Of a stretch of DNA of 61,420 nt, positions 18,248 to 27,067 are shown piece after piece (the stretch's first letter is position 1; each line of letters begins with the position of its first letter). Below the pieces are notes generated by a model. It ran no database searches, was not told where the DNA came from, and saw nothing but the letters and a program-made list of their open reading frames with translations. The position numbers and the translations under genes are program-made. The stretch is from Clostridia bacterium (GTDB lineage Bacteria; Bacillota; Clostridia; Oscillospirales; CAG-272): positions 1 to 61,420 of the forward strand of contig JAGATW010000070.1 of assembly GCA_017621085.1 (NCBI GenBank). Reading direction: 5' to 3'.

Positions 18248-18601
18248 TTACTGTTTTTCCTTTAAGGTTGTAATAGAGGAAACAAGCATTCGGCGGAGAG
18301 TAATAATTTGGTTATTATAGTAAGCAAGCCTTTCATTTGAAAGACGTCCAACCTCAAAAAGAAGAGAAAGCCAAAACTCGCTCTCGTTACATTCTTTGAG
18401 AGCAATTTCAAGCTTAGATATAAAATCCTTTGTTCCCTGCGCATATTGAGCCTCGTGAATATTTGCTCCTACCGAGGTGCCACAACGAATTAATTGATTT
18501 ATTAAAGCGCCTTCTACACCATTGGCTTTTAATTCTCTAAAAAGAAAAACTATATCTTTTGCAAAAACCTTTGATTTTTCTCTTAAAATGCTATCTGCCA
18601 T
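18248..18601 (-). CDS. Four-helix-bundle protein (S23 / Avd-like family)
   Basis: The 117-residue, all-helical protein matches the four-helix-bundle family first seen in 23S rRNA intervening sequences. Family features visible are VFAKDIVFLFREL, LINQLIRCGTSVGANIHEA, DFISKLEIALKECNESEFWL and a C-terminal helix ending in SSITTLKEKQ. The same fold is used by the Avd accessory protein of diversity-generating retroelements. Its start follows AAGGGAG. There is no rRNA nearby, so this is a free-standing copy. The 5' flank holds an array of short hairpins, described separately. Nucleic-acid binding is inferred from the family. Confidence 0.85.
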   Translation of the reverse strand: MADSILREKSKVFAKDIVFLFRELKANGVEGALINQLIRCGTSVGANIHEAQYAQGTKDFISKLEIALKECNESEFWLSLLFEVGRLSNERLAYYNNQIITLRRMLVSSITTLKEKQ

Positions 18602-18625
18602 ATTTGCTCCCTTCTGGTTTCAAAC

Positions 18626-18787
18626 GTGACGTAGTCACTCATAACTACACGAAGTGTATCATAACAATGCGAAGCATTTCATAACATTTTCACAGATACA
18701 AAGATAAGAGTTGCTATAGCAACGTTATGAGTTAGCAAGCTAACGTTATGAATTAAGCGAAGCATTTAGCTTCGCTTAATGTTATGA
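18626..18787. repeat. Array of six short hairpins separated by a TCATAAC heptamer
   Basis: Six palindromes occur in 162 bp: 18626-18638, 18646-18658 and 18666-18678 (each 5-bp stem, 3-base loop), then 18710-18723, 18731-18744 and 18752-18780 (12-bp stem, 5-base loop). Each of the first three is followed at once by TCATAAC (18639, 18659, 18679). Each of the last three is followed by its reverse complement GTTATGA (18724, 18745, 18781). Arm sequences differ between hairpins but pairing is kept. The two halves can therefore also pair with each other. The array lies between the guaA stop and the four-helix-bundle gene. Confidence 0.9.
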
Positions 18788-18836
18788 TATTAATTTTTTG
18801 TGAAAATTCATAGTTGATTTTTGATTGCATCAAAAA

Positions 18837-19832
18837 TCATTCCCACTCAATAGTAGAAATTGGCTTTGGTGAGAGGTCATATGCAACACGGCATACACCA
18901 TCTACTTCCTTTAGAATTCTGTCGGTTACAGTTTTTAAAAGCTCCCAAGGAAGCTCAGGTACAGTTGCGGTCATTGCGTCAACAGAGTTAACAGCACGAA
19001 TGATTACGCACCAGTCGTAAACTCTGTGGTCGTTTTTAACACCAACGGAGCACATATTTGGAATTACAGTAAAGAACTGCCAAATCTTGTCTGTATAGCC
19101 TGCCTTTTCAACCTCTTCACGAAGAATAGCATCACTTTCTCTTACAGCCTCAAGTCTATCTCTTGTAATAGCGCCTGTGCATCTTACACCAAGACCGGGA
19201 CCCGGGAATGGCTGACGATAAACCATAGACTCCGGCAAGCCAAGAGCGATACCTACAACTCTTACCTCGTCCTTATAAAGAAGCTCAAGTGGCTCAACAA
19301 GCTTAAACTTCAAATCCTTTGGAAGTCCACCAACATTGTGGTGAGCCTTGTGACCCTTTTTGCTTTCAATAATGTCAGGATAAATAGTACCCTGAGCTAA
19401 ATATTTAACACCCTTAAGCTTTCTTGCCTCTTCAGCAAAAACCTCAATAAATTCTTTACCGATAATAGAGCGCTTTTCCTCAGGACCGGCTACATTTTTA
19501 AGCTTACCTAAGAAACGGTCAGTTGCATCAATATAAATAAGATTAGCATTAAGCTCCTTTTGGAAAACCTCAATAACGCTTTCACTCTCATTCTTACGCA
19601 TTAAGCCGTGGTTAACGTGAACGCAGTAAAGCTGCTTGCCAACTGCCTTAATAAGAAGTGCAGCCAAAACAGAGGAGTCAACACCACCGGAAAGAGCCAA
19701 AAGAACCTTTTTGTCCCCTACCTGATTACGAATGTTTTCAACCTGTTCGTCAATAAATTTGTTTGCAAGCTCCATAGTGGTAATACGTGGCATATCGTCC
19801 GGACGTACAACCTCGTTTTTCTTTTGAGCCAT
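18837..19832 (-). CDS. guaA: GMP synthetase, ATP pyrophosphatase subunit only
   Basis: The 331-residue protein is the ATP-PPase and dimerisation half of GMP synthetase, which adenylates XMP and replaces AMP with ammonia to form GMP. SGGVDSS (48-54) is the PP-loop; GTIYPDIIES, QPFPGPGLGVR and the C-terminal SPKPISTIEWE are diagnostic. The usual N-terminal class I glutamine amidotransferase domain (about 190 residues) is absent. The gene has its own ribosome binding site and promoter, so it looks intact rather than truncated. A separate amidotransferase subunit elsewhere or direct use of ammonia is implied. A short inverted repeat (18813-18837) overlaps the stop. Confidence 0.93.
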   Translation of the reverse strand: MAQKKNEVVRPDDMPRITTMELANKFIDEQVENIRNQVGDKKVLLALSGGVDSSVLAALLIKAVGKQLYCVHVNHGLMRKNESESVIEVFQKELNANLIYIDATDRFLGKLKNVAGPEEKRSIIGKEFIEVFAEEARKLKGVKYLAQGTIYPDIIESKKGHKAHHNVGGLPKDLKFKLVEPLELLYKDEVRVVGIALGLPESMVYRQPFPGPGLGVRCTGAITRDRLEAVRESDAILREEVEKAGYTDKIWQFFTVIPNMCSVGVKNDHRVYDWCVIIRAVNSVDAMTATVPELPWELLKTVTDRILKEVDGVCRVAYDLSPKPISTIEWE

Positions 19833-19875
19833 AACTAATCCTCCTGTGAATTAATTGTAGAATTTTGATAAAAAA

Positions 19876-19904
19876 AGTATATCACAAAATCTTTTGCAGT
19901 GCAA
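19876..19904 (-). promoter_or_regulatory. Promoter of guaA
   Basis: On the minus strand TTGCAC (19904-19899), 17 bases and TATACT (19881-19876) sit about 40 bases upstream of the guaA start. I see no purine riboswitch in the rest of this 248-base gap, which is mostly A/T runs. Confidence 0.65.
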
Positions 19905-20048
19905 GTGGGTTGAACATACTTTTTTTGAAAAAATTAAAAAAATTTTTATAGCTTTTTTGTGTAAATCTACAATGTTTTAAAAAACAATAAATTTTTGTTG
20001 ATATTTCAACATTTTTGTGGCATAATAAAAGCAACTGCGGTTATGAAT

Positions 20049-20078
20049 AAAATCCCTCTCAAACAAGAGAGGGATTTT
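20049..20078. terminator. Bidirectional terminator after gtrA
   Basis: A perfect 12-bp stem (20049-20060 with 20067-20078) has A and T tracts on both arms. On the minus strand it ends the pepF-gtrB-gtrA transcript. Confidence 0.85.
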
Positions 20079-20080
20079 TG

Positions 20081-20545
20081 CTATTTATTTTTCTTTTTAA
20101 AAATAATAAACTTGCTAAAGAAGTAATTTAGAATTATAACAATTACAGCTAAAATAACCTTAGCAATCAGGTCGCCTGTTAATGTAAAGAAGGATAGGTC
20201 AATTGCAATATTCTTAAATGCAAGGACCTCTACAAAAAGTAACAAGCCGGCTTCCTCAATTAAGAAGCTTAAAACCCTTGCACCTAAAAACTCCAAAAGC
20301 TCACGTGTTATTGTTTTTGCATCAAATGCTTTAACCTCGAAAACAAAAAGCTTGTTTACCACATAGGCAAAAAGTGCCGCTATTACCCACGCAATAAGGT
20401 TGGTAACTAAGTATAATTCCTTGTCTAAAATAAGGTCAAATAAAATATAAGCTACAAAGTTTACAAGGGTAGTTAAAGCGCCAAATATTATATAGAGTAT
20501 AATTTCCTTATGCTTTAGATAAAGTGATTTAATTTTGCTCATCAT
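20081..20545 (-). CDS. gtrA: GtrA-family membrane protein
   Basis: This 154-residue protein has four hydrophobic segments in the GtrA pattern, including YIIFGALTTLVNFVAYILF near residues 16-34 and AKVILAVIVIILNYFFSKF near the end. GtrA proteins are thought to flip or present undecaprenyl-phosphate-linked sugars across the membrane. Its start overlaps the end of the upstream GtrB-like transferase by 17 bases, so the two are translationally coupled partners in transferring a sugar to a surface glycan. Confidence 0.88.
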   Translation of the reverse strand: MMSKIKSLYLKHKEIILYIIFGALTTLVNFVAYILFDLILDKELYLVTNLIAWVIAALFAYVVNKLFVFEVKAFDAKTITRELLEFLGARVLSFLIEEAGLLLFVEVLAFKNIAIDLSFFTLTGDLIAKVILAVIVIILNYFFSKFIIFKKKNK

Positions 20546-21479
20546 TCTTTTCCTTTATCTCAAGCTTGTCCTTTAAAATATACACAGGACGATTTTTTGC
20601 CTGAACATACATTTTAGCAATATATTCACCTAAAACGCCTAAGCAGAACAGCTGAATACCACCTATTAAAAGAACAAGAACAACTATTGTTGCATATCCG
20701 GGCACATCAATACCGAAGGCGAGCTTTTGCACAATTACAAAAATAAGATAAGCAATTGACAAAAGTGAGCTTATAAAGCCAACATAAGTGGACAATTTAA
20801 GTGGTGAGGTAGAAAAGGCAAATATACCCTCGAAAGCATACCTGATAAGCTTTTTAGTCCCCCACTTGCTCTGACCGCTTTCTCTTTTTGCCACCTCATA
20901 TGGAATATACTCAGTATTAAAGCCAACGTAGCTGAAAATTCCCTTAGAAAAGCGATGGAACTCTGTCATTTGCAATATGGCATCAACCATATTTCTTTTC
21001 ATTAAGCGAAAGTCGGACGCACCATTTACAAAGCGAACATCGGAAATCTTATTTATAAATTTGTAAAAGCCTGACTTAATAGCTGACATAAGCTTATTTT
21101 CCTTGCGCTTTTTTTGATACGCAGTTACACAGTCAAGCTCAGGATTAGCATTTAAAACCTCAAGCATTTCAAGGACAACCTGTGGTCTTTGCTGTAAATC
21201 GGCATCTATTAAGCAAACAAGGTCACCGCGAGCGTGAGAAAGCCCTGCATAAATAGCGCTTTCCTTGCCAAAGTTACGGCTAAAACACAAAACCTGTACA
21301 TTTTGTGGGCTTGAAGCGTGTATTTCCTTTAGTCTTTGATAGGTTTTGTCACTACTACCATCGTTTACAAAAACAAATTCATAGCTATCAACCTTGCCCT
21401 CAAAGGCAGAGCAAACCTCATTATAAAATGCGTGAACATTTCCCTCCTCATTATAGCAGGGAACAACTAATGATAACAT
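20529..21479 (-). CDS. GtrB/DPM1-like polyprenyl-phosphate glycosyltransferase
   Basis: The 316-residue family 2 enzyme should load a sugar onto undecaprenyl phosphate. LSLVVPCYNEEGNVHAF, FVFVNDGSSDKT, FSRNFGKESAIYAGL and IDADLQQRPQ are DPM1/GtrB motifs, and two C-terminal membrane helices (about 228-250 and 262-287) complete the bactoprenol glucosyltransferase layout. GGAGG precedes the start. It lies 18 bases downstream of the oligopeptidase gene and overlaps gtrA. Confidence 0.92.
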   Translation of the reverse strand: MLSLVVPCYNEEGNVHAFYNEVCSAFEGKVDSYEFVFVNDGSSDKTYQRLKEIHASSPQNVQVLCFSRNFGKESAIYAGLSHARGDLVCLIDADLQQRPQVVLEMLEVLNANPELDCVTAYQKKRKENKLMSAIKSGFYKFINKISDVRFVNGASDFRLMKRNMVDAILQMTEFHRFSKGIFSYVGFNTEYIPYEVAKRESGQSKWGTKKLIRYAFEGIFAFSTSPLKLSTYVGFISSLLSIAYLIFVIVQKLAFGIDVPGYATIVVLVLLIGGIQLFCLGVLGEYIAKMYVQAKNRPVYILKDKLEIKEKNDEQN

Positions 21480-21497
21480 AAAAATCCTCCAAGCAAA

Positions 21498-23186
21498 TTA
21501 CGCTAATTTTTCAAGCAGCTCCTGACAAAGCTCTGCAACCTCAGAAAGCGCGCCCTTTTCAAATGGTGACTTTAAATCTGCCATTTCAATTAGCTTAGTA
21601 AAGGTATAGTTGCCTGTACGCCTTGCGTGGTCTATATAGGTACGTAAAGCACCATCATAGTCCTTTAAGCTTAGCTGTAAAAACTCAAAGGCAATAACCT
21701 GCGCTAAGCAGTAGTCAATATAGTAAAACGGGCTTTGGAAAATATGGTTTTGATATTGCCATCTTGTACCCTTTTCAAGATACTCTATGCCATTTGCATT
21801 CATATAAGGACGGAACTTGCCTTCAAGCTCAAGCCATAGCTTGTTTCTTTCGGCAGGTGTCATTTCCGGGTTTTCATAAACCACCTCTTGGAAGTAGTCA
21901 ACAATAACTCCGTAAGGAATAAAGGAAAGAGCAGAGAAAAGGTGCTTATATTTGTATTTGTCAGCACTCTTGCCAAAGAACTTATCAATATATTTCCAAG
22001 CGAAGAACTCCATGCTCATAGAGTGGCTCTCGGCTGTTTCCATTCCACCTAAGGAAAGCTCCGGAGTCATTTCATCTCTACCTACAAAGTAAGCAAACGC
22101 GTGACCTGCCTCGTGTGTAATTACATCAACATCGGCAGTTGTACCATTAAAATTCGCAAATATAAATGGCTGACGGTAATCGGGGAAAAATGTCATGTAG
22201 CCACCTGTCCACTTGCCTTCTCTTGGCATAACGTCAAAGGCATCGGACTCAAACATCATATCAATAAACTCACAGGTTTCAGGGCTCATTTCGTGATACA
22301 TTTCCTTGCCTGCCTCTAAAATACCCTTAGCATCAAGAATTGGTACAGGGTCAATTTCAAAGTAAGTGCTATCATCATAAAGCTTCATTTCATCAATTCC
22401 AAGCTTTGCAGCAATCTTCTTTTTTAAATTTGATATAACAGGCACTAAATCACTTAAAACATTTTCACGGAAAACCTTTATAGCCTCTTTGTCATAAGAG
22501 GTTCTTTGCATAAGGTTGTAGCCAAGCTTAACATAGTTATCATAGCCAAGCTTTTTTGCCATTCTGTCCCTTACTTTAACCATTTTGTCATAAATTCCGT
22601 CAAGGAACTCACTATTATCGCCTAAGGACTTACCAAGAGCATTGTAGGCTTCCTTTCTTGTTTCTCTGTCACTGTCCTGCATATATTTACGCAAAGCACC
22701 CAAGGTTAGCTTTTCGCCACGGAAATCATAGGTAAGCTCGGAGACAAACTTGCTATATTCGGTTGTTAGCTTATTTTCCTCCTGCATTTCCTCTAAAATA
22801 CGCTCATCAACGCACTTTAAGGAAAGCTCCAACATTGTAATAACAAGAGGATTTAAGGTCTTTTTTGCTTCCTCTAAATATGGGGAGCTAAGAAAAGCCT
22901 TTGTGAATTTAACGTCGTACATTTGAATTTCGGGAAGAGCAGAGTTATAGTAATCCATTTCCTTTTCATAAAATTCATCACGGCTGTTAAGATTTAGGCG
23001 AGTTGAGGCAAGACGTGCCACCGTGCCAACATGCTCACTTAGCTTATTGTATTCCTCACGTAAGGAAAGAAGCTCGTCACCACTTGCTGCATTTTCAGTC
23101 CTTGTAATTATGTCCTTAATTTTTTCAATAACAGAGTCCTTATCAACTCTTTCATATTTCATTTCACTTATTTTAGTATATTTCAT
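21498..23186 (-). CDS. pepF: M3-family oligoendopeptidase (PepF type)
   Basis: The 562-residue cytoplasmic zinc metallopeptidase cleaves short peptides. HEAGH (His358, Glu359, His362) is the thermolysin-like zinc site, with the third ligand in GMETAESHSMSMEFFAW downstream. The N-terminal helical half and a C-terminal FTKLIEMADLKSPFEKGAL match the M3B subfamily. The start at 23186 follows AAGGAG; an earlier in-frame ATG at 23207 lacks such a site. It heads an operon with the gtrB-like gene and gtrA, which has no obvious functional link. Confidence 0.9.
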   Translation of the reverse strand: MKYTKISEMKYERVDKDSVIEKIKDIITRTENAASGDELLSLREEYNKLSEHVGTVARLASTRLNLNSRDEFYEKEMDYYNSALPEIQMYDVKFTKAFLSSPYLEEAKKTLNPLVITMLELSLKCVDERILEEMQEENKLTTEYSKFVSELTYDFRGEKLTLGALRKYMQDSDRETRKEAYNALGKSLGDNSEFLDGIYDKMVKVRDRMAKKLGYDNYVKLGYNLMQRTSYDKEAIKVFRENVLSDLVPVISNLKKKIAAKLGIDEMKLYDDSTYFEIDPVPILDAKGILEAGKEMYHEMSPETCEFIDMMFESDAFDVMPREGKWTGGYMTFFPDYRQPFIFANFNGTTADVDVITHEAGHAFAYFVGRDEMTPELSLGGMETAESHSMSMEFFAWKYIDKFFGKSADKYKYKHLFSALSFIPYGVIVDYFQEVVYENPEMTPAERNKLWLELEGKFRPYMNANGIEYLEKGTRWQYQNHIFQSPFYYIDYCLAQVIAFEFLQLSLKDYDGALRTYIDHARRTGNYTFTKLIEMADLKSPFEKGALSEVAELCQELLEKLA

Positions 23187-23217
23187 AGTATGCTCCTTAA
23201 AAAACATTTACCTTATA

Positions 23218-23257
23218 ATAATAACATAAAACAAAATAACTGTCAAGTAACTTGACA
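23218..23257. promoter_or_regulatory. Back-to-back divergent promoters with a palindromic core
   Basis: For pepF (minus), TTGACA (23246-23241), 17 bases and TATTAT (23223-23218). For the rightward gene, TTGACA (23252-23257) has TTAAAA (23275-23280) 17 bases on. The two -35 boxes create a perfect 9-bp-arm inverted repeat with one central base (23240-23258). Confidence 0.6.
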
Positions 23258-23314
23258 GGCTAAGTGATTGCGTGTTAAAATATATAAGATATCAAACCTA
23301 AAAAGGAAGAACAA

Positions 23315-23806
23315 ATGTTAAATTTAGTATATATTTTTACGCCACTTATTTTAATACTTGGCGTTGCAGGAATTTTTGCCCTTGCAAAAAAGGAAAATGA
23401 GCGTAAAACAAGTAAGCTAAACAGACGTGATTTTACAATTCGCTCCTCTTACGTATGGGGTGGAATTATGATAACCATTGATGTAATTACATTAGTAATG
23501 CTTGTTTTCGGCAATATCGGTGAGCCATTTCCCATTGGCTTTAATTTAGTGCTTGCCACCGTTTTTGTCATATTCGCCTTTGGAATTTTACAGGTGTTTA
23601 GAGAAAAGGTTAAGGTTAAGGACAATGATATTATATATACCCCTGCAATAGGTCGAACATGCACCTACACCTTTTCACAAATTGAAAAAATTGAAAGCAA
23701 AAAAACAGGCACAGCAGTATTTATAGGTGGCAAAAAAGCCTTTACCTTAGACACTAACGGTGTTGGCACACTACTGTTTATTGAAATTTTTAAAACACGT
23801 AAATAA
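23315..23806 (+). CDS. Small membrane protein with a PH-like C-terminal domain
   Basis: This 163-residue protein has three hydrophobic segments (about residues 3-23, 49-66 and 73-93). They are followed by a soluble beta-rich tail, VKVKDNDIIYTPAIGRTCTYTFSQIEKIES, that resembles the small PH-like domains in other short Firmicutes membrane proteins. No catalytic motif is visible and I do not recognise the family with certainty. It is single-gene and divergent from pepF. Confidence 0.7.
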   Translation: MLNLVYIFTPLILILGVAGIFALAKKENERKTSKLNRRDFTIRSSYVWGGIMITIDVITLVMLVFGNIGEPFPIGFNLVLATVFVIFAFGILQVFREKVKVKDNDIIYTPAIGRTCTYTFSQIEKIESKKTGTAVFIGGKKAFTLDTNGVGTLLFIEIFKTRK

Positions 23807-23839
23807 AATAGCAAGAACAAAATCTGTTCTTGCTATTTT
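23805..23839. terminator. Bidirectional terminator between convergent genes
   Basis: A perfect 15-bp stem (23805-23819 with 23825-23839) with flanking A and T tracts serves both the small membrane protein gene and pflA. Confidence 0.85.
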
Positions 23840-24568
23840 TTACTTTGAATGAATTGCTGAATTAATAACCTCAAGAGCTTTTTGCGCATCGCTCTTTGTT
23901 AGCTGAGGCACACCGTTTAATGGGTATTCAATGCCCAAGCCTTCATACTTAGAAACACCTAAGGTATGGTATGGTAAAACATCAATTTTATCAATACAGC
24001 CGTAATTTTTAATTAATCCACCAAGACGTAAAAGATATTCGTCTTTATAGGTTATATCCGGCACAATAACGTGTCTTATCCACACACGCTTTTCCTTTTT
24101 TTCTAAATATTCAAGGAAATTAAGCACACTTTCGTTTGAAAAGCCTGTTAGCTTCTTATGCTCGTTTTTATCAATATGCTTTATATCAAGCATAATAAGG
24201 TCGCAATATTCCATTAACTTATCAAAGTTAGCTTGATTTTCCTTGTTAAAGGTAATACCGGAGGTATCAAGGGCTGTATGTATGCCCCTTGCTTTAGCAA
24301 GCTTAAAAAGCTCTGTTAAAAAGTCTATTTGCATTAAGGGCTCGCCACCGGTTGCAGTAATGCCACCTGTTTCGTAAAATGGCAAATTTCTTACCATCCT
24401 ATCAATAAGCTCCTGTGCCTCGTACTCCGTGCCTGCGTGAGTTACCCAAGTGTCAGGGTTGTGACAGTAAAGGCAACGCATAGGACAGCCTTGGAAAAAC
24501 ACTACAAAGCGTACTCCGGGGCCATCAACCGTGCCAAAGCTTTCTATGGAGTGAACATACCCCTTCAT
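23840..24568 (-). CDS. pflA: Pyruvate formate-lyase activating enzyme
   Basis: The 242-residue radical-SAM enzyme installs the glycyl radical on PflB. GCPMRCLYCHNPDTW holds the CxxxCxxC cluster ligands close to the N terminus, preceded by SFGTVDGPGVRFVVFFQ. GGITATGGEPLMQ, DTSGI and LMLDIKHIDKNEHKKLTG are further family motifs. It starts one base after the pflB stop (TGATATG) without a clear Shine-Dalgarno, so translation is coupled to pflB. A longer reading to 24658 would run inside pflB. Confidence 0.95.
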   Translation of the reverse strand: MKGYVHSIESFGTVDGPGVRFVVFFQGCPMRCLYCHNPDTWVTHAGTEYEAQELIDRMVRNLPFYETGGITATGGEPLMQIDFLTELFKLAKARGIHTALDTSGITFNKENQANFDKLMEYCDLIMLDIKHIDKNEHKKLTGFSNESVLNFLEYLEKKEKRVWIRHVIVPDITYKDEYLLRLGGLIKNYGCIDKIDVLPYHTLGVSKYEGLGIEYPLNGVPQLTKSDAQKALEVINSAIHSK

Positions 24569-24569
24569 A

Positions 24570-26798
24570 TCAGATACAGCAATGGAAGGTTCTTGAAATA
24601 ACCTCGTCCTGTTGCTCCTTTGTAAGCTTAATAAAGTTAACTGCGTAGCCGGACACACGAATTGTTAATTGTGGGTATTTTTCAGGATGCTTTTGAGCAT
24701 CTAATAAAAGCTCTCTGTCAAATACATTTACATTAAGGTGGAAGCCACCCTTCTTGGAATAACCGTCGAGAAGAGCAATAAGATTGCGTCTTTGCTCATC
24801 CTCCTCCTTACCAAGGGCAGATGGAATGATTGTAAATGTGTTGGAAATACCGTCCTGCGAATCCATAAATGGAATTTTAGCAACAGATGCAAGGGATGCA
24901 ATAGCACCGTTTGTATCTCTGCCGTGCATTGGGTTAGCACCGGGCGCAAATGCCTCGCCCTGCTTTCTTCCGTCAGGGGTAGAGCCTGTATTCTTACCGT
25001 AAGAAACGTTAGAGGTAATTGTTAAAATAGAGGTTGTGTGTACGCCGCCACGGTAGGTATGATTCTGACGCAAATATTTAATGAATGTATGCAACACCTC
25101 AGTGGCAATAGAGTCAACTCTGTCGTCATCATTACCGTATTTAGGGAAGTCACCCTCTGTAATGTAGTCAGTTACAATTCCTTTTTCGTTTCTTACAACC
25201 TTAACCTTGGCATATTTAATGGCAGAGAGTGAGTCAGCAACAACGGAAAATCCTGCAATACCTGTTGCAAACCATCTCTTAACATTTTTGTCGTGTAATG
25301 CCATTTGAAGTCTTTCGTAGGAATACTTGTCGTGCATATAGTGGATAATGTTAAGAGCATTAATATATACTCCTGCAAGCCATTCCATCATAGCATTGTA
25401 TTTGGTCATTACATCGTCATAGTCAAGGTATTCACCCTCAACAGCACGATATTCAGGACCAACCTGCTCACCGGTAATTTCGTCCTTACCACCGTTAATT
25501 GCGTAAAGCAAGCATTTAGCAAGGTTAGCTCTTGCACCAAAGAATTGCATTTCCTTACCTATTCTCATAGAGGAAACACAGCAAGCAATACCATAGTCAT
25601 CACCATGGAGAGGGCGCATTAAATCGTCGTTTTCATACTGTATTGCGTGATGCTCAATAGAAATCTTTGCACAAAATTCCTTGAAGGCATCAGGCAATTG
25701 TGTTGACCAAAGCACAGTTAGGTTTGGCTCTGGTGCCGCGCCTATGTTGTTTAAGGTATTTAAGTAACGGAAGGACATTTTTGTAACCATATGACGTCCG
25801 TCAGTACCAACACCACCAATAGACTCAGTTACCCAAGTAGGGTCACCTGCAAAAATAGCATTATAGTCAGGAGTTCTTGCAAAGCATACAAGACGTAGCT
25901 TCATAATAAAGTGGTCAACAATCTCCTGTGCCTCTTTTTCAGTAATAATACCTGCCTTTAAATCTCTCTCAGCATAAATGTCAAGGAAGGTAGAGGTTCT
26001 ACCAAGGCTCATAGCAGCGCCATTTTGCTCCTTAACTGCTGCAAGGTAAGCAAGATATAGCCACTGTACAGCTTCCTTTAAGGTCGAAGCCGGCTTGGAA
26101 ATATCAAAGCCGTAAAATTCACCAAGCTTTTTGAGCATTTGTAATGCTCTTATTTGCTCGGAAATTTCCTCGCGCTCTTGTATAACGTCGGAATACATAA
26201 CTATTCTTGTTCCGTTTTTCTTAGCTTCCTTGTCCTGAATTAAACGGTCAATACCGTAAAGAGCAACAAGACGATAGTCACCAATAATTCTGCCACGACC
26301 GTATCCGTCAGGCAAGCCTGTAATAATATGGCTGGAGCGACATTTTCTCATCTCAGGCGTGTATGCGTCAAAAACACCTGCATTGTGTGTTTTTCTGTGC
26401 TCAGTAAAGAAGTCAACAATTTCAGGATCAACCTCATATCCGTTTTGCTTGCAAGCCTGCATAGCCATTCTGATACCGCCATAAGGCTGAAGAGCTCTCT
26501 TTAATGGCTTGTCTGTTTGCAAGCCTACAATTTGCTCCTTGTCCTTGTCAATATATGCAGCTTTGTGTGATGTGATTGTAGAAACCGTGCGAGTGTCCAT
26601 ATCAAGAACACCACCATTTTCAATTTCCTGCTTCTTTAGGTCGCTTACCTGCTTCCACAAATCAAGGGTAGCATTAGTTGGTCCGCAAAGAAAGCTATCG
26701 TCACCATCATATGGTGTATAGTTCTTCTGTATAAAGTCGCGCACGTTGATTTCATTTTCCCATGCGCCACCATTAAAATTAATCCATTCATCTCTCAT
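24570..26798 (-). CDS. pflB: Pyruvate formate-lyase (formate C-acetyltransferase)
   Basis: The 742-residue glycyl-radical enzyme converts pyruvate and CoA into acetyl-CoA and formate anaerobically. The catalytic pair Cys406-Cys407 lies in [12 protein letters not shown], and the radical site Gly717 lies in RVSGYAVNF near the C terminus. The start at 26798 follows GGGAGG; an earlier in-frame start at 26876 overlaps the promoter. Length and order are normal for the family. It is followed directly by pflA and faces an AraC regulator gene read in the same direction. Confidence 0.97.
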   Translation of the reverse strand: MRDEWINFNGGAWENEINVRDFIQKNYTPYDGDDSFLCGPTNATLDLWKQVSDLKKQEIENGGVLDMDTRTVSTITSHKAAYIDKDKEQIVGLQTDKPLKRALQPYGGIRMAMQACKQNGYEVDPEIVDFFTEHRKTHNAGVFDAYTPEMRKCRSSHIITGLPDGYGRGRIIGDYRLVALYGIDRLIQDKEAKKNGTRIVMYSDVIQEREEISEQIRALQMLKKLGEFYGFDISKPASTLKEAVQWLYLAYLAAVKEQNGAAMSLGRTSTFLDIYAERDLKAGIITEKEAQEIVDHFIMKLRLVCFARTPDYNAIFAGDPTWVTESIGGVGTDGRHMVTKMSFRYLNTLNNIGAAPEPNLTVLWSTQLPDAFKEFCAKISIEHHAIQYENDDLMRPLHGDDYGIACCVSSMRIGKEMQFFGARANLAKCLLYAINGGKDEITGEQVGPEYRAVEGEYLDYDDVMTKYNAMMEWLAGVYINALNIIHYMHDKYSYERLQMALHDKNVKRWFATGIAGFSVVADSLSAIKYAKVKVVRNEKGIVTDYITEGDFPKYGNDDDRVDSIATEVLHTFIKYLRQNHTYRGGVHTTSILTITSNVSYGKNTGSTPDGRKQGEAFAPGANPMHGRDTNGAIASLASVAKIPFMDSQDGISNTFTIIPSALGKEEDEQRRNLIALLDGYSKKGGFHLNVNVFDRELLLDAQKHPEKYPQLTIRVSGYAVNFIKLTKEQQDEVISRTFHCCI

Positions 26799-26844
26799 AA
26801 TAGTGTCCTCCCTTCGAGGTAAATGATAAAATCTTTTCACATAT

Positions 26845-26873
26845 AATATACCATTTTTTTGTCGTAAAGTCAA
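26845..26873 (-). promoter_or_regulatory. Promoter of pflBA
   Basis: On the minus strand TTGACT (26873-26868), 17 bases and TATATT (26850-26845) precede the pflB start by about 45 bases. The remaining 190 bases up to the AraC gene are A/T-rich without another clear feature. Confidence 0.75.
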
Positions 26874-27067
26874 CAATAATTGAATATTATTCTATAATCA
26901 TTACTTTATACATAAAAAGCTTAAAGCACGACCTTTCTTTTGTTGATTTGCAACATTTTCTTTTAGCAAAAGATTTATTCAGGTTGTAGATGTAGTATAT
27001 AATAAAAAGATTTGCAATACAATTGCATTTTCATCAAAATATATTGCACTTCTTGTCATGTATAAGG

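Noticed and set aside
18626-18787. Hairpin array as a CRISPR array
   Set aside because: Units are about 20 bases with palindromic variable parts and a 7-base constant part. Orientation switches midway and no cas genes are present.
18837-19832. guaA as a truncated pseudogene
   Set aside because: It has a promoter, a ribosome binding site, an intact PP-loop and a complete C terminus. Absence of the amidotransferase domain matches the known split form.
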